From assembly GCF_000712975.1 (NCBI RefSeq), contig NZ_JHQL01000002.1, positions 248,001 to 312,000 of the forward strand: a stretch of DNA of 64,000 nt, given 5' to 3'. The stretch's first letter is position 1. Each line of letters starts with the position of its first letter. The translations under genes and the position numbers were made by a program. Origin of the DNA: Vreelandella neptunia (lineage in GTDB: Bacteria; Pseudomonadota; Gammaproteobacteria; Pseudomonadales; Halomonadaceae). Shown here piece by piece: positions 1 to 7,016 of this stretch. The notes beneath the pieces were generated by a model. It had not been told where the DNA came from. It saw only the letters and a program-made list of their open reading frames with translations, and did no database searches.

Positions 1-2
1 CA

Positions 3-335
3 GGCACGCCTGTTGCCGATATCCGCACTTATACCGGCGTTGACGAAGCCTACGCCGAGCTGGGTACCGGCCGCGTAGATGTGGTGATTAATAGCCTGCC
101 TAATTTGCTCGAAGCAGAACGCACCCGCCCAGATGTCTTTGAAGTGGTTGGCACTTTCGGTGACCCGGTGTACTTCTCCTGGGCAGGACGTGATGACGAA
201 GAGAGCGCCTCGCTGAATGCCTTTATGGACGAGCAGATTCAGCGTCTCAACGAAGACGGCACCCTGAATGAACTGCAAGAGAAGTGGTTCGGTGGCCCGA
301 TGGATCTCCCGTTAGAACTGCCATCGGCTGAGTAA
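3..335 (+). CDS. ABC transporter substrate-binding protein, C-terminal part
   Basis: Only the last 110 codons are inside the window; the reading frame is open from base 3 and the start lies upstream. The fragment matches the end of family 3 (polar amino acid type) periplasmic binding proteins: an ELGTGRVDVVINSLPN stretch followed by the usual C-terminal lobe ending ...LNEDGTLNELQEKWFGG. It would capture the substrate in the periplasm and deliver it to the two permeases encoded immediately downstream. The substrate cannot be read from this part; the downstream catabolic genes suggest a guanidino or ureido compound rather than an ordinary amino acid, which is inference. Confidence 0.88.
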   Translation, partial: GTPVADIRTYTGVDEAYAELGTGRVDVVINSLPNLLEAERTRPDVFEVVGTFGDPVYFSWAGRDDEESASLNAFMDEQIQRLNEDGTLNELQEKWFGGPMDLPLELPSAE

Positions 336-401
336 AACGGCACACAGTGAGTGTTCCATTTCCTTGCTTGCCGTTTAACTGTGACGTGGTGCTAACCGAC
401 A

Positions 402-443
402 GGGGCGCTACATGGGGGTGCTACATGACAGGAGTGCTACATG
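402..443 (+). repeat. three tandem ribosome-site-like repeats before the first permease
   Basis: A 13-base unit reading GGGGCGCTACATG, GGGGTGCTACATG and, after three extra bases, GGAGTGCTACATG lies at 402-414, 415-427 and 431-443. Each copy carries a purine-rich Shine-Dalgarno-like run and an ATG. Only the last ATG (441) opens the permease; the first two ATGs are out of frame and give peptides of about 24 and 7 codons. It may be a slippage duplication of the initiation region. Confidence 0.75.
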
Positions 444-1097
444 TTTGAGATTCTGCTCAACCACTACCCTGTGCTGCTCAAAGGCTTGACCACCACCTTG
501 GTGGTCTCGCTTTCCGCCATCGCATTGGGGTTAGTACTGGGCGTTTTGCTGGCGTTTGGTTTAACCAGCCGTTATCGCCTGGTGCGCTGGCCCTGCGGGC
601 TTTACCGCAGCTTCTGGCGCGGCACTCCCATCTTGCTGCAACTACTGTTGGTCTACTATCTGTTGCCCGAAATGGGCATAGAGATAGCTCCCATTTCGGC
701 TGCCATTCTGACCTTAACGCTGAATACCGGGGCGTTTCAGGCGGAAATATTTCGCAGCGGCATTACCCATATTCCTGCCGGACAAATAGAAGCAGCGCGC
801 ATGGCGGGTATCTCCGCGTGGCAAACCCGCAGGCGCATCATTATGCCTCAGGTATTTCGCCTCACTCTGCCGCCACTGACGAATGAAATCATCACCATTG
901 TTAAAAACTCATCGCTGATTTCGGTAATTGCCGTCACAGAGCTGATGCGGGTGAGCGAACAAATTGCCTCGCGCACCTTTCAGCCGCTGGAAACCTACCT
1001 TGCCGCTGCGCTGCTCTACCTCGCGGTTAACTTGGTGCTGGCACGAATCAGCGCTTACTTAGAACGCCGTATGAGCGGCGGCCTCGCCACCGACTAG
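441..1097 (+). CDS. ABC transporter permease, HisM/GlnP (polar amino acid) family
   Basis: This is a 218-residue inner-membrane permease, the normal length for the HisM/HisQ family. Hydrophobic segments run through residues 15-40, 60-77 and 85-100, and the EAA loop that docks on the ATPase is visible as EAARMAGISAW around 117-127. It forms a heterodimeric channel with the next gene product. It is preceded by the binding protein and followed after 13 bases by the second permease, so all belong to one operon. The start at ATG 441 is preceded by GGAG in the third copy of a local repeat. Confidence 0.9.
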   Translation: MFEILLNHYPVLLKGLTTTLVVSLSAIALGLVLGVLLAFGLTSRYRLVRWPCGLYRSFWRGTPILLQLLLVYYLLPEMGIEIAPISAAILTLTLNTGAFQAEIFRSGITHIPAGQIEAARMAGISAWQTRRRIIMPQVFRLTLPPLTNEIITIVKNSSLISVIAVTELMRVSEQIASRTFQPLETYLAAALLYLAVNLVLARISAYLERRMSGGLATD

Positions 1098-1110
1098 GGA
1101 AGTGTCCGTT

Positions 1111-1809
1111 ATGTTCGATATTACCCTGCTATGGGAAGCCCGCGCGCTGATTCTGCAAGGGTTGTGGAACACGCTATGGATCTGCTTTTTAGGCTGCTTA
1201 CTGGCACTTTCATTGGGCTTAGTGCTGGCAGCTCTACGGCTTGCTAACCCACGCCTCTTTGGGTATCCGGTGGCCTGCTATGTGGAACTATGCCGCGGCA
1301 CGCCACTGCTCATCCTGCTGTTTTTACTCTATTACGGTGGCCCCAGTATTGGCCTGCGGCTGGACGCCGAGATCGCCGGTGTCACCGGCATTGGCCTGTA
1401 TGGCGCAGGGTACTTTGCAGAAATTTATCGCGGCGGTTTCAAATCAATTCCTAAAGGCCAGCTGGAAGCGGCGCGCATGCTCGGCATTTCACCCTGGCAA
1501 ACGCTGATTCGCATTCAAATCCCTCAAATGGCACGCCTTATCGTACCGCCCGGCACTAATCAGCTGATTATTTTGGTCAAGGAGTCGGCACTGATCTCGA
1601 TTATTTCGGTGGATGACCTGACCAAAAACGCCACCACACTTGTTAACCAGACGTTCCAGGTCATTGAGCCCTATTTAGCGGTTGCCCTGCTCTACTGGCT
1701 GATGATTGAACTGGTTGCCCGGGGTGGCTATGCGCTGGAAAAGCGTTTAGCCAATCGACAACCGCGCCCTGTGGCGCAACAAGGAGCCAACGCCCATGCC
1801 AATGGCTGA
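1111..1809 (+). CDS. ABC transporter permease, HisQ-like second subunit
   Basis: A second polar-amino-acid permease of about 232 residues with the same architecture as its neighbour, including the EAA loop [14 protein letters not shown] and a C-terminal membrane segment. ATG 1111 is preferred over the in-frame GTG at 1102 because the AGGGA sequence around 1096-1100 sits at a normal distance from the ATG but abuts the GTG. The 3' end overlaps the ATPase start by 14 bases, a sign of translational coupling. With the preceding permease it makes the transmembrane pore of the importer. Confidence 0.88.
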   Translation: MFDITLLWEARALILQGLWNTLWICFLGCLLALSLGLVLAALRLANPRLFGYPVACYVELCRGTPLLILLFLLYYGGPSIGLRLDAEIAGVTGIGLYGAGYFAEIYRGGFKSIPKGQLEAARMLGISPWQTLIRIQIPQMARLIVPPGTNQLIILVKESALISIISVDDLTKNATTLVNQTFQVIEPYLAVALLYWLMIELVARGGYALEKRLANRQPRPVAQQGANAHANG

Positions 1810-2614
1810 AATGCGCTCGCCGTCTTCACCGGCTCGACAAAAAGCGATTGTCGAGGCACACGGCATCAGTAAGCAGTTTGGTGATTTGGAAGTGCTGACC
1901 AACATCGACTTTAGCCTCGCTCCATCTGAAGTGGTCTGTGTGATTGGCCCCTCCGGCTCAGGTAAGTCAACTCTGCTGCGCTGTCTGGCCTTTTTAGAGC
2001 CCTATGACCACGGCAGCGTCTATATCGACGGTCAGCTGCTGGGCTTTGAGGATCGCAACGGTAAACGGGTGCGCACTAGCGAAAAGCGCGTGGATGAAGT
2101 GCGAACCCCCGTGGGCATGGTCTTCCAACACTTCCATTTATGGCCCCATCGCACGGCGCTGGAGAACGTCACCGAAGCCCTGCGTCTGGTCAACGGCCTG
2201 TCACGCCGTGATGCCGAAGCCGAAGGCATGACCCTATTAGCACAAGTTGGCCTTGCCGATCGGGCAGGCCATTTCCCCGAAAGCCTTTCTGGTGGCCAAA
2301 AGCAGCGCGTGGCGATTGCTCGGGCGCTGGCTATGAAACCCAGGGTGATGTTCTTCGATGAACCTACCTCAGCCCTTGACCCCGAGCTGGTAGGTGAAGT
2401 GCTGGATGTCATGAAAGCCCTGGCCGCCGAAGGTATGACCATGGTGATTGTGACCCACGAAATGGGCTTTGCCGCCAAGGTTGCCGACCGCGTGATTTTT
2501 ATGGATCAAGGCCGCGTCGTAGAGAGCGGACCGCCTGCCACGCTGTTTCGTCAACCTAAAAGCCAGCGGCTCCAGCAGTTTCTTAATACCTGGCGCGAGC
2601 GCCATATCGACTAG
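1796..2614 (+). CDS. ABC transporter ATP-binding protein, HisP/GlnQ family
   Basis: A 272-residue cytoplasmic ATPase that powers the importer encoded by the preceding genes. All motifs are intact: Walker [10 protein letters not shown] at 51-59, Q-loop glutamine near 111, signature [15 protein letters not shown] from 164, Walker B VMFFDEP around 184-190, and the switch histidine in VTHEMGFA. The start at 1796 follows AAGGAG at suitable spacing; a second ATG lies two codons later. An insertion-like charged stretch at about residues 85-103 is typical of this subfamily. The substrate is not defined by the ATPase. Confidence 0.93.
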   Translation: MPMAEMRSPSSPARQKAIVEAHGISKQFGDLEVLTNIDFSLAPSEVVCVIGPSGSGKSTLLRCLAFLEPYDHGSVYIDGQLLGFEDRNGKRVRTSEKRVDEVRTPVGMVFQHFHLWPHRTALENVTEALRLVNGLSRRDAEAEGMTLLAQVGLADRAGHFPESLSGGQKQRVAIARALAMKPRVMFFDEPTSALDPELVGEVLDVMKALAAEGMTMVIVTHEMGFAAKVADRVIFMDQGRVVESGPPATLFRQPKSQRLQQFLNTWRERHID

Positions 2615-2644
2615 CTCGCATTATGACGACACTTGGAGAATATA

Positions 2645-3364
2645 ATGAGCTCTGACCCACGTTTTAACCATGCTCGTATCGAGCAACTACCGCGCAGCAA
2701 CAGTGAGCCTTGCGGCCATAATCACAGTTTGGAAAACCCCATCTCCCCCGATGGCACGCCGATACTGGGTGAGCGCTATGAAGTTGCCGCCCGTGGTGGT
2801 CGGGCGGTACGTTTAAAAGCGGGGCAAACCATCCGCATCATCAATACCCACGGCACTCAAGTATGTGATACCTGGGCGTTTAGCGCCGATAACATCAACG
2901 AATTTATGTCCTGGGAACATGGGCGCGCCTGGCTGAGCGCGCTGATTCCTGATGTCGGCGATCCGTTAATAAGTAACCGGCGGCGTCCAATCATGACCCT
3001 GACAGCCGATACTTCGCCCGGTATTCACGACACGCTCATGGCGGCCTGCGACTTGTTCCGCTACATGACGCTGGGCGTCGAAGGCTACCATGATAGCTGT
3101 GCCGACAACCTGCGCTTGGCCCTGAAAGCCATTGGTGTTGATACCCCTGAAGTACCCCAACCACTGAATCTATGGATGAACATTCCCGTTAATGCGCAAA
3201 TGAAGGTGGATTGGTGCCCGCCAGTTTCCGCCCCTGGTGACTATGTCGAACTACGCGCCGAGATGGACTGTATTGTGGCCATGTCTGCCTGCCCACAAGA
3301 CATCATCCCAATCAACGGCGCTGACTGTGTGCCTGTCGAGGTACATTTTGAAGTGTATGAATAA
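2645..3364 (+). CDS. DUF1989 (urea carboxylase-associated family) protein
   Basis: A 239-residue protein of the DUF1989 family. Family landmarks are RIINTHGTQVCDTWAF near the N-terminal third and a Cys/His-rich centre with CDLFRYMTLGVEGYHDSCADNLR. Relatives include the two urea-carboxylase-associated proteins that act as carboxyguanidine deiminase in guanidine degradation, so a deiminase or hydrolase acting on a guanidino or ureido group is plausible here; this is inference. ATG 2645 is chosen over TTG 2633 because GGAG at 2635-2638 is correctly spaced for the ATG. It sits between the ABC transporter and an M20 amidohydrolase in one apparent operon. Confidence 0.8.
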   Translation: MSSDPRFNHARIEQLPRSNSEPCGHNHSLENPISPDGTPILGERYEVAARGGRAVRLKAGQTIRIINTHGTQVCDTWAFSADNINEFMSWEHGRAWLSALIPDVGDPLISNRRRPIMTLTADTSPGIHDTLMAACDLFRYMTLGVEGYHDSCADNLRLALKAIGVDTPEVPQPLNLWMNIPVNAQMKVDWCPPVSAPGDYVELRAEMDCIVAMSACPQDIIPINGADCVPVEVHFEVYE

Positions 3365-3413
3365 CCGCCTGTGTAAATCACCGCTTGTATGAGTACCCAC
3401 TAGGACATGCCTG

Positions 3414-4703
3414 ATGGAAAGCCACCTAAATGACACAGCCGACAACACCATGATGGACCTGAAGGCCATCGCGGCGGCGGTAAACCCAGACCGTCTTGCT
3501 CATGACCTGGCAACGCTTGCCACGTTTGGCGGCCGTTCAGATGGCGGCGTGGCGCGTTTGGCACTGGACGATAACGATACCCAGGCGCGGCGGTGGCTGG
3601 TCGAACAGGCCAGCTTCCTGGGTGCCAAGGCGAGCGTTGATGCTATCGGAAACGTATTTCTTGACGTCCCCGGTAGCCAGCCCTCGCTAGCACCGGTTGT
3701 CACAGGTAGCCATTTGGATAGCCAACCAGCAGGTGGTAAGTACGACGGCGCGTTGGGCGTGCTGGCTGGCCTTGAGGCGCTACGTGCGCTTAAGCAGGCA
3801 GGCTTTACACCGCGTCGCCCCCTATCGCTGGTCAGCTGGACCAATGAAGAGGGCGCGCGCTTTTCGCCAGGCACGTCTGGCTCAGCCGTTTTTTGCGGCG
3901 TACGAAGCCTGGAAGACACCCGACAGCTGACAGATAGCGACGACATCAGCCTAGGCAGCGCATTGGATGTTTGTTTAGCTGAATTGGATGCTGCAGGCGT
4001 GCCTCGCCGCCCACTGGCCACCCCCATGCACGCCTTTATTGAACTGCATATTGAGCAAGGGCCTATCTTAGAGCGCGATCAGGTACCGGTGGGCGTCGTC
4101 GAGGGTATTCAAGGTGTTAGCTGGTTTGAAGTCACGGTAACAGGCAGTGCTAACCATGCGGGCACTACCCCACGGGCGTTGCGCCGTGATGCCTTCGAAG
4201 GCGCGTGCGCGTTGGCAACCGCCCTACGGGAAGCCGCCTGCGATAGTGAAGACCGAGTGCGTTTCACCATTGGTAAATTTGTCGTTAGCCCTGGCTCGGT
4301 GAATACCATCCCTGACCATGTCACTTTCAGTATTGATGTACGCCATCCCGACGCTGCCACCTTAAAAGCGCTGGAAGCCACCTTTACTCAACTTGCCCAG
4401 CAACGCTGGGCGGACTGCCAAGCAACGCTGACACCATTGGCCCACGTTGAGCCGGTGGATTTTCCTAACTCACTTACCCGCCTGCTTGACGACACTGCAC
4501 ATACGCTCGAGATCACCACAACACGCTTAGTATCAGGTGCTTTTCACGATGCGATTCATCTTGCTAAACACTGCCCAACGGCCATGCTTTTTGTGCCCTG
4601 CCGCCATGGCCTTAGCCACCACCCGGACGAGCACATCACGCTCAGTGATGCCGTGGCGGGCACCCAACTATTAGCCGCCAGCCTGGCAAACCTCACCCGA
4701 TAA
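3414..4703 (+). CDS. M20 family Zn-dependent hydrolase (N-carbamoyl-amino acid/allantoate amidohydrolase type)
   Basis: A 429-residue metal-dependent amidohydrolase of the AllC/HyuC/beta-ureidopropionase branch. Metal-site motifs are visible: GSHLDSQ at 98-104 with D111, NEEG at 144-147, ELHIEQGP in the middle and a final HGLSHHPDEH. Family members cleave N-carbamoyl or ureidoglycine-type bonds, releasing ammonia and carbon dioxide from ureido compounds. The dimerisation domain lies between the two metal-binding halves. An alternative in-frame ATG at 3450 exists. Placement after DUF1989 and before a ureohydrolase suggests a role in breaking down a ureido intermediate; the actual substrate is unknown. 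Confidence 0.87.
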   Translation: MESHLNDTADNTMMDLKAIAAAVNPDRLAHDLATLATFGGRSDGGVARLALDDNDTQARRWLVEQASFLGAKASVDAIGNVFLDVPGSQPSLAPVVTGSHLDSQPAGGKYDGALGVLAGLEALRALKQAGFTPRRPLSLVSWTNEEGARFSPGTSGSAVFCGVRSLEDTRQLTDSDDISLGSALDVCLAELDAAGVPRRPLATPMHAFIELHIEQGPILERDQVPVGVVEGIQGVSWFEVTVTGSANHAGTTPRALRRDAFEGACALATALREAACDSEDRVRFTIGKFVVSPGSVNTIPDHVTFSIDVRHPDAATLKALEATFTQLAQQRWADCQATLTPLAHVEPVDFPNSLTRLLDDTAHTLEITTTRLVSGAFHDAIHLAKHCPTAMLFVPCRHGLSHHPDEHITLSDAVAGTQLLAASLANLTR

Positions 4704-4715
4704 GGAGGGCACGTA

Positions 4716-5762
4716 ATGACCAAGGGCACAGACGGGACTCGCCGCAATGCAGCCACCGGCGAACGTTACCCCGCGCACCAGGAACCACGCTATCGAGAAA
4801 TCGCCAGTTTCTTACGGGCACCGCTAGCCGATTCGTTAGAAGCACTTGATATTGCACTGATCGGCATTCCGTTTGATGGCGGGGTGAGCAATCGCCCTGG
4901 CACCCGCCACGGCCCTCGTGAAATTCGCAACCAATCGAGCATGATGCGTAGCCTGCATCACGTTACCCAAACTGACCCGTTTGCCCAGGCACGCATTGCC
5001 GATATTGGCGACGTACGGTTTTCATCGATCTACGATCTTGAACACGTCTCTGATGATATTGCCGCTTATTACGTGGCGATTGCCAAGGCAGGGGTTATCC
5101 CCCTTAGCGCCGGTGGCGACCACTCCATCACCTACCCTATTCTGCGTGGCTTAGCCACCAATGGTCCGGTGGGGTTAATCCATATTGACGCCCACACCGA
5201 TACTTGGGACGAGTTTCAAGGCTCGAAATTTCACCACGGAGGCCCCTTTCGGCTTGCCTGTGAGCATGGGCTTATTGACCCAAAACGCACGGTGCAAATC
5301 GGTATTCGTGGAGCCCAAAATACTCCCCAGGGCTGGGACTACTCGGCCGCTACCGGCATGCGGGTTATGTTTATGGAGGAGGTCGATGCCCTAGGTATCG
5401 AGGCGGTAGTCGCCGAAGCGCGGCGTATTGTAGGCAGCGGCCCCGTATACCTATCTTTCGATATTGATAGCATTGACCCCGCCTTCGCTCCTGGCACCGG
5501 TACGCCTGAAGTAGGTGGCCTCACTAGCCTGCAAGCCCTTCAGCTAGTGCGTGGTTTTCGTGGCCTGCCGCTGATCGGTGCTGACGTCGTGGAGGTATCC
5601 CCGCCGTTTGATGCCAGCGGCAATACCGCACTGCTGGGAGCCACGCTAATGTACGAGCTGCTCTGCTTAATAGCAGAACAGGTAGACGCCAACCATCAAC
5701 TGCAAACAGCGTCAGCGCATCATCGTGCTAAGAACAGCAGTATTGATAATGGTTCTTATTAA
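4716..5762 (+). CDS. ureohydrolase of the agmatinase/guanidinobutyrase family
   Basis: A 348-residue binuclear manganese ureohydrolase that splits urea from a guanidino substrate. Metal ligands are present in GGDHS (133-137), DAHTD (158-162) and SFDIDSIDPAFAPGTGTPE (from about 247). The RPGTRHGPREIRNQS stretch at 60-74 is characteristic of the agmatinase, guanidinobutyrase and guanidinopropionase branch rather than of arginase. It is 12 bases after the M20 hydrolase gene with AAGGAGG just before the ATG, so it closes the operon. Substrate specificity cannot be decided from sequence; agmatine, guanidinobutyrate and related compounds are all possible. Confidence 0.87.
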   Translation: MTKGTDGTRRNAATGERYPAHQEPRYREIASFLRAPLADSLEALDIALIGIPFDGGVSNRPGTRHGPREIRNQSSMMRSLHHVTQTDPFAQARIADIGDVRFSSIYDLEHVSDDIAAYYVAIAKAGVIPLSAGGDHSITYPILRGLATNGPVGLIHIDAHTDTWDEFQGSKFHHGGPFRLACEHGLIDPKRTVQIGIRGAQNTPQGWDYSAATGMRVMFMEEVDALGIEAVVAEARRIVGSGPVYLSFDIDSIDPAFAPGTGTPEVGGLTSLQALQLVRGFRGLPLIGADVVEVSPPFDASGNTALLGATLMYELLCLIAEQVDANHQLQTASAHHRAKNSSIDNGSY

Positions 5763-5885
5763 TATTACTATCTGGTTATTATTCTTCGTGGTGCGCTATG
5801 ACCTTTGCGGTGATGCAACGCCTCCTCGGTCTTTATACCCTGCCGATTCTGAAAGACAGCAGTAGGCCACTGACACCAGGGCATG

Positions 5886-5937
5886 TATCGCTACTGTCTA
5901 TCGCTACTGTCTATCGCTACTGTCTATCGCTAACGTC
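5886..5937 (+). repeat. 13-bp tandem repeat, four copies
   Basis: The unit TATCGCTACTGTC occurs four times head to tail (5886-5898, 5899-5911, 5912-5924, 5925-5937); the last copy has one mismatch. It lies 15 bases before the AraC-type regulator gene, where copy-number change could alter promoter or leader spacing. Confidence 0.9.
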
Positions 5938-5951
5938 TAGAGGATGAGGGG

Positions 5952-6896
5952 ATGGCAAGGGCTGGCATTTATCGGATGACCGTTGCGGATTTTCTCAATT
6001 ACGGCCACCGCTACCGCATTGAGTATTGCTTTCCTGCCGCGTCATGCCCACCAGAGCGGGTGGCCCAGCTACCCGTTGCCCAAGGCCGGGTGGAAGAGAT
6101 GGTGCTCTTTCCTGGGGTCGAACTGGTGCTCTCTGATATCGAAGTGGTTCACCCTTATGCTTCGCACTCACTGGGCACGGCAGCGCGGCTGATCGTAGTA
6201 GTCATAGAGGGACGCGTACGGCTAGGTTCGGGCACAAAACAGCACTGGCTGACGGCAGGACAGGCCTATACGGTGCGCCTGGATGAACGGCAAGTTCTTG
6301 ACGCCTACCAGCCCGAGGGCCAGCGACTGCGCACCCTTTGCCTATCACTAGACGAAGCGGCGATGCGCCAGTGGTGCGGCGAAACGTTTCCGACGGCGCC
6401 ATCTCGTACATGGCCACTTACCCCACCATTGACCCTGTCTATAGAGCAGAGTTTTCGCTCGCCTTTGACGGACCTACCCCGACGGCTGCTCTTCCAGGGG
6501 TTAGCGCTGCAGTTACTGGCTCAGGGGCTGGCACCGCCCCGCGAAAGCATTCAGGCAACGGCGTCACCCAGCCGCCTGGAGTTGGTTCGCCGCCTGCTTG
6601 AGGAAGCCCCCGAACGGGAGCATTGCTTAGAGGTGCTAGCGGCGCGCGCCGCGATGAGCCCGAGCACCCTGGTGCGTCGCTTCAAAACTGCCTACGGCTG
6701 TTCGCCTATCGACTACCTGCGTCGCATCCGCCTAACGCTAGCCCGAGAGTTACTGCTTGATGGGCATAGCATTCAACAAGCCGCCCACCTGAGCGGTTAT
6801 CGTCATGCCAGCAATTTTACGACCGCTTTCCGTCGGGCCTTTGGTGTTTCTCCCAGCAGTCTAACGAAGCCCAGCAGCCTGACGAAACGCCATTAA
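5952..6896 (+). CDS. AraC-family transcriptional regulator
   Basis: A 314-residue regulator with an N-terminal sensing half and a C-terminal AraC DNA-binding domain from about residue 215: two helix-turn-helix units, LEVLAARAAMSPSTLVRRF and the second around SIQQAAHLSGYRHASNFTTAFRRAFGVSP split by the linker helix. ATG 5952 is preceded by a GAGGATGAGGGG ribosome site. It is directly upstream of a TonB-dependent siderophore receptor in the same direction, the usual setting of PchR/YbtA-like regulators that activate receptor genes when the ferric siderophore is present. Control of the upstream ureohydrolase operon is an alternative. Confidence 0.87.
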   Translation: MARAGIYRMTVADFLNYGHRYRIEYCFPAASCPPERVAQLPVAQGRVEEMVLFPGVELVLSDIEVVHPYASHSLGTAARLIVVVIEGRVRLGSGTKQHWLTAGQAYTVRLDERQVLDAYQPEGQRLRTLCLSLDEAAMRQWCGETFPTAPSRTWPLTPPLTLSIEQSFRSPLTDLPRRLLFQGLALQLLAQGLAPPRESIQATASPSRLELVRRLLEEAPEREHCLEVLAARAAMSPSTLVRRFKTAYGCSPIDYLRRIRLTLARELLLDGHSIQQAAHLSGYRHASNFTTAFRRAFGVSPSSLTKPSSLTKRH

Positions 6897-6971
6897 CACC
6901 ATTAACAACCCCAACCTGCGTCCTACACATAGCAAATCGCCCAGCGCGCATAACTCAGCACGCCAACAAAA

Positions 6972-6990
6972 TGGAAAAATTCTCATTACC
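6972..6990 (-). promoter_or_regulatory. candidate Fur box upstream of the TonB receptor
   Basis: On the minus strand this reads GGTAATGAGAATTTTTCCA, which I align to the 19-base Fur consensus GATAATGATAATCATTATC with 13 matches. It sits about 27 bases before the receptor start, where Fur binding would block transcription under iron sufficiency. It is a by-eye match only. Confidence 0.55.
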
Positions 6991-7016
6991 AAAAGTATTC
7001 ACACTGAGAAGCATCC

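Noticed and set aside
2032-2478. Long minus-strand open frame opposite the ABC ATPase gene
   Set aside because: It lies wholly antisense to a gene with intact family motifs and has no recognisable domain.
3500-4027. 175-codon minus-strand frame opposite the M20 hydrolase gene
   Set aside because: Ser/Arg-rich translation typical of antisense shadows in GC-rich genes; no ribosome site.
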